In this document: positions 61,315 to 64,000 of the stretch, one piece after another
How positions within the stretch are numbered: the stretch's first letter is position 1
Layout of the letters: each line of letters starts with the position of its first letter
Assembly: GCF_037975245.1 (NCBI RefSeq)
Contig: NC_092571.1
Coordinates: 15,371,917 to 15,435,916, forward strand
Reading direction: 5' to 3'
Length of the DNA: 64,000 nt
Source of the DNA: Apostichopus japonicus
Taxonomy: Eukaryota; Echinodermata; Holothuroidea; Aspidochirotida; Stichopodidae
Translations under genes and position numbers: made by a program
Notes under the pieces: generated by a model
What the model was told of the DNA's origin: nothing
The model's input: only the letters and a program-made list of their open reading frames with translations
The model's database searches: none

Positions 61315-63857
61315 CTTGAAGGAGAAGAAAAGAATATGGAACGAACTTACAAAGACGTGCACAAATGATGACTATAGATCGTTACAAACCAACACTGTTT
61401 TCAAACCCAAAGAGCACTTCTATGTGCCTTGTAAGAGGAAAATACATTTGAAAATTTGGAAAAATTCAGAAAATTGATAAAACTTCCAACCTCCACTGAT
61501 ATGGAATCCCTGTTGTCAATAACCAATGGTGGACCTAGTCAGTGGCGGAGCTAGGGGTATTGGTCAGGGGGGCCAGAATGGTCTGTAGGGGCGCTTTCGA
61601 CACTATCTAAGCGGTGCACCACCACAAGTTGGCGTGGAGCGTACAGAAATTTTTTGAGCAAAGATACTCCCTTGATCGCCAGAAATGACCCTTTCCGGGC
61701 CTTGCTAATTTGAGCATTTTGTCAGAAAATTACACCAACAAAATGTGAAAAATGTCAATAGGTAGATGAGAGCGCAATAAAAAAGTCAATAATCGCGAAT
61801 AAGTAAAAAGTGGTAAAAAGCTGAAAAGGGCACCAGCAGTCCATTTGAAGTCCCTCGGGGGGCATCTGCCCCCCTAACTGTATGGTTCCCCCGCCACTGG
61901 ACCTACTGGACAATTGATACCGACATGTCCAAAAGTCCAATTGACAATCTTGTAAGTCATGTGGATACATATGTGTAACAGTGTTGTAGTTGAGTACTGT
62001 CATTCGAGTACCAAGTACTTCCGAGTTCTTGACATTCCGGTCACCCAGTGACATAGCCTGAGTTCTGGGCTTTATTAAAGTACTGAGTATCAGTGTGTAG
62101 GTACAGTAGTTTGGAATCCCAGTACATTTTCATTTGTGTACTTTTGAGTGCTCAATAGCAGCTCCCTGGTTAGGCTAATAGTATTACTACAATCATGATA
62201 GGTTAGTATAGTCAGTATATTGCCATTGTAGAGTAATATTATAATGGCAGAGAGTAAAAGGTTATGCCTGTTCTTGTCATGATGTCCATTTTACACATAA
62301 AACAAATTCTCTTGGGTCATCGTAATGTAGTTGCCCTGATTGAGTACCAACTACTTTCAATCGAGTATCAGTAATATGGCATCTGAAAACAAATACTGAA
62401 TTATAAGAACAAGTACTTTAAACCCTTGATCACGGTACATTGAGAGCGAGTACCACATAACTGCAAGGCGGGAATCAAGTTCCAGCTACTTTTCATGTAC
62501 AACAACATTGATGTATACATACAATTCCAGCAGGATGTCTTCTTGGAGGTGATTTTCACCCCCCCCCAACCCCCATCCTTCCATTTTTGTCTAGTTAAAG
62601 GGTGTGAAGACTCCCGAAAAAAGAAACGTCGAATACCGGTAATCTGACCTAGTTTCGAATGAGGTGTAACAGAAGTGTTAAACACCACCATTGATCCCAG
62701 AAAATACACACACAGCTTGCTACCGTCGGTAATTAGACACTAGCGTACAGTCAGTACATACAGCTGCGGTCAATACCCACAGCACAGTGTACAAACGATA
62801 CAGCGATGGACATCTCAGGTCCAACTAAAGATAACAAGGTATCACGTTTCATTACTGTCTGCATTTTGTAGCGACAGGAGAAAAACTTCACTTGCAATCA
62901 ACGGAAAGTTAAGTTTTTCACAGGGCGGCACGCGGTTTGGAGCGAGTCTTCAATGCCTTTAAGTACTACAGTCTTGTGTAGTCTTACCTGAGTTCCTTCT
63001 TCTGTTATGGTGGGTCGATTTGGTCTACTCTCTTCGTACCCATCTTTCACCACTGGTTCACAGACTGCATCAAATTCTTCATCTGAGATACCCGGTGGAG
63101 GCTTCCTGTAAAGAAGTCTTCCCTGTCAACAGATTTAAAGGAGAACGGTCAGCACAGATTAAAAGTTTTAGGGTCAGTTTTATAAATCAAGATTCCCAGG
63201 ACTGTGAGCAAATTTCTGGAGTAATGACATCATAATCATTCCATCAAAGGCTAAAATCAGTTGCAAAACAAGAGTTGTGTTTGACAGCGACAGTGCTTAG
63301 TAAGATTTGTGCAAAATGGTAATGTATCAATAAAATATACATGCAACACAAGACCTTAACTAGTTTCAAACTCTTTTATTTTTATCACAAACTTGTACAT
63401 TCGATCGACAAGCCATTTATTTGAAAACTTGCCAGAGACGTTGACTTCCTGATCAAGAAAGTCACACCAGTGACCTCTCCAATTCTGCATTGGCTTTCAA
63501 AATCATTTTTCATTCTTACACTTGCACACCTATTTTTTGGTGTTAGATTGATAAAGTAAGGAGGGGGTTGGGGGGTGTGGTAAGGTAGGGCAATTCATGA
63601 TCAGGAAAGACAATACAAACTACTAGAAGAGCCTTCCACCTTACTACCAAACCTGTTTACATCGAAGATAGCTCTTGTCCAAGTGAAACTGCAAGGACAA
63701 ATTTTCCTCCCACATCTTAATACAAATTCCATTCCAATTTATTTTGAAGGGGTTGAAAAAGGAAAGTGGTAACTTACATTGACAAAGTCTTTCAGCACCA
63801 AGAGAGAAACTCTTCTGGCATTTGGAACGCCCTTCTGTGTCATAAACCCTTTGTTAT
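61081..63857 (-). CDS. LSG1: Large subunit GTPase 1 (C-terminal three exons only)
   Basis: Minus-strand exons 63778-63857, 62988-63122 and 61081-61314, all GT/AG and in phase, encode the C terminus of LSG1, a circularly permuted cytoplasmic GTPase that releases NMD3 during 60S subunit maturation. Diagnostic blocks: GFMTQKG, VLKDFVNGRLLYRKPPPG, DATFF, and a basic tail TWKKHGNRNKKEKLRRTYKH, LDVK, almost the same as vertebrate LSG1. The GTPase domain lies beyond base 64000. Stop at 61081-61083 (plus-strand tta). Confidence 0.95.
61540..61899. mobile_element. hAT-type MITE, 360 bp
   Basis: Ends CAGTGGCGG and CCGCCACTG (9-bp TIR) with flanks GACCTAGT (61532-61539) and GACCTACT (61900-61907), a near-perfect 8-bp duplication (7/8). 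No ORF. In the last LSG1 intron. Confidence 0.88.
61980..62480. repeat. GAGTAC/GTACTC-rich repeat
   Basis: Many copies of GAGTACC, AAGTACT and TGAGTAC in both orientations across about 500 bases of the last LSG1 intron. Looks like a degraded interspersed element with palindromic word content; class not determined. Confidence 0.5.
62599..62958. mobile_element. TTAA-flanked MITE, copy 2 (360 bp)
   Basis: Same element as 9844-10208, same orientation, with TTAA at 62595-62598 and 62959-62962. The right TIR is intact and the left TIR ends GACTCC. It lies in the last LSG1 intron, about 29 bp from the donor side of the penultimate exon. Confidence 0.9.
62988..63122 (-). CDS. LSG1: LSG1 penultimate exon
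   Basis: 45 codons: GRLLYRKPPPGISDEEFDAV ... ITEEGTQ. Acceptor gttgacag, donor gtaaga. The MITE at 62599-62958 ends 29 bases from this exon. Confidence 0.93.
63123..63777. other. LSG1 intron
   Basis: No recognised feature; a G-rich tract lies at 63560-63580. Confidence 0.45.
63778..63857 (-). CDS. LSG1: LSG1 antepenultimate exon
   Basis: Acceptor cttacattag, donor gtaagt. Reads NKGFMTQKGVPNARRVSLLV, LKDFVN. Confidence 0.93.
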
Positions 63858-64000
63858 CTAATGTAAGAAACAAAGAAGTTTGTTAGTCCGAGCCATTTCT
63901 TTCATGAAGTTTGCCGTTAAGATACATATTACAGAAAGGTCCCATGTTGCTATTTGCTTTATATTAATGTTCATTTGGGAAGAAAAAAAAGAAGGAAACA

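Overview
The window is eukaryotic, AT-rich, intron-dense genomic DNA. Four protein-coding genes are recognisable from their spliced translations: SLC35E2 (minus strand, 3' end missing), SSR3 (plus, complete), an Mi-2/CHD4-type chromatin remodeller (plus, 38 coding exons, complete) and LSG1 (minus, last three exons only). All are ordinary animal housekeeping genes. A single CHD3/4/5-type gene, short introns rich in tandem repeats, many small TIR transposons and a tRNA-derived SINE suggest a marine invertebrate deuterostome. I favour an echinoderm, perhaps a holothurian, but no species-specific marker was seen.

Layout. 1-5776: coding exons of SLC35E2 on the minus strand, with the C-terminal part lying beyond base 1. 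5777-15683: upstream and intergenic DNA holding a possible distal 5' UTR exon of SLC35E2 (about 12833-12930), a SINE, a TTAA-flanked MITE, a 723-bp TIR element and several tandem repeats. 15684-19962: SSR3 (TRAP-gamma), five exons, with a TGACGTGG unfolded-protein-response element about 180 bp upstream of its ATG. 19963-24400: intergenic. 24400-58101: the CHD4/Mi-2 gene. Its exons join in phase to give 7287 bp (2428 residues), encoding CHDNT, two PHD fingers, two chromodomains, a SNF2 ATPase, CHD-specific C-terminal domains and an unusually long low-complexity C-terminal half. 58102-61080: shared 3' region of convergent CHD4 and LSG1. 61081-63857: last three coding exons of LSG1, with the final intron mostly filled by transposon-derived DNA.

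The genes are not an operon. SSR3 and LSG1 serve ER translocation and 60S ribosome maturation, SLC35E2 is a predicted nucleotide-sugar-type transporter, and CHD4 is the ATPase of the NuRD complex. Their adjacency is positional only, as far as the sequence shows.

I found no evidence of a new multi-gene system. The less ordinary signals are in the non-coding and low-complexity parts. They include two intronic minisatellites (39-bp and 45-bp units) that carry 5'-splice-site-like hexamers in many units. Well-delimited non-autonomous DNA transposons with visible target-site duplications are present, as is an eroded hammerhead-ribozyme-like motif. A LINE end is nested inside a tandem repeat. There is also a duplicated splice donor, large charged expansions in the remodeller, and a SUMO-interaction-like motif at its extreme C terminus.
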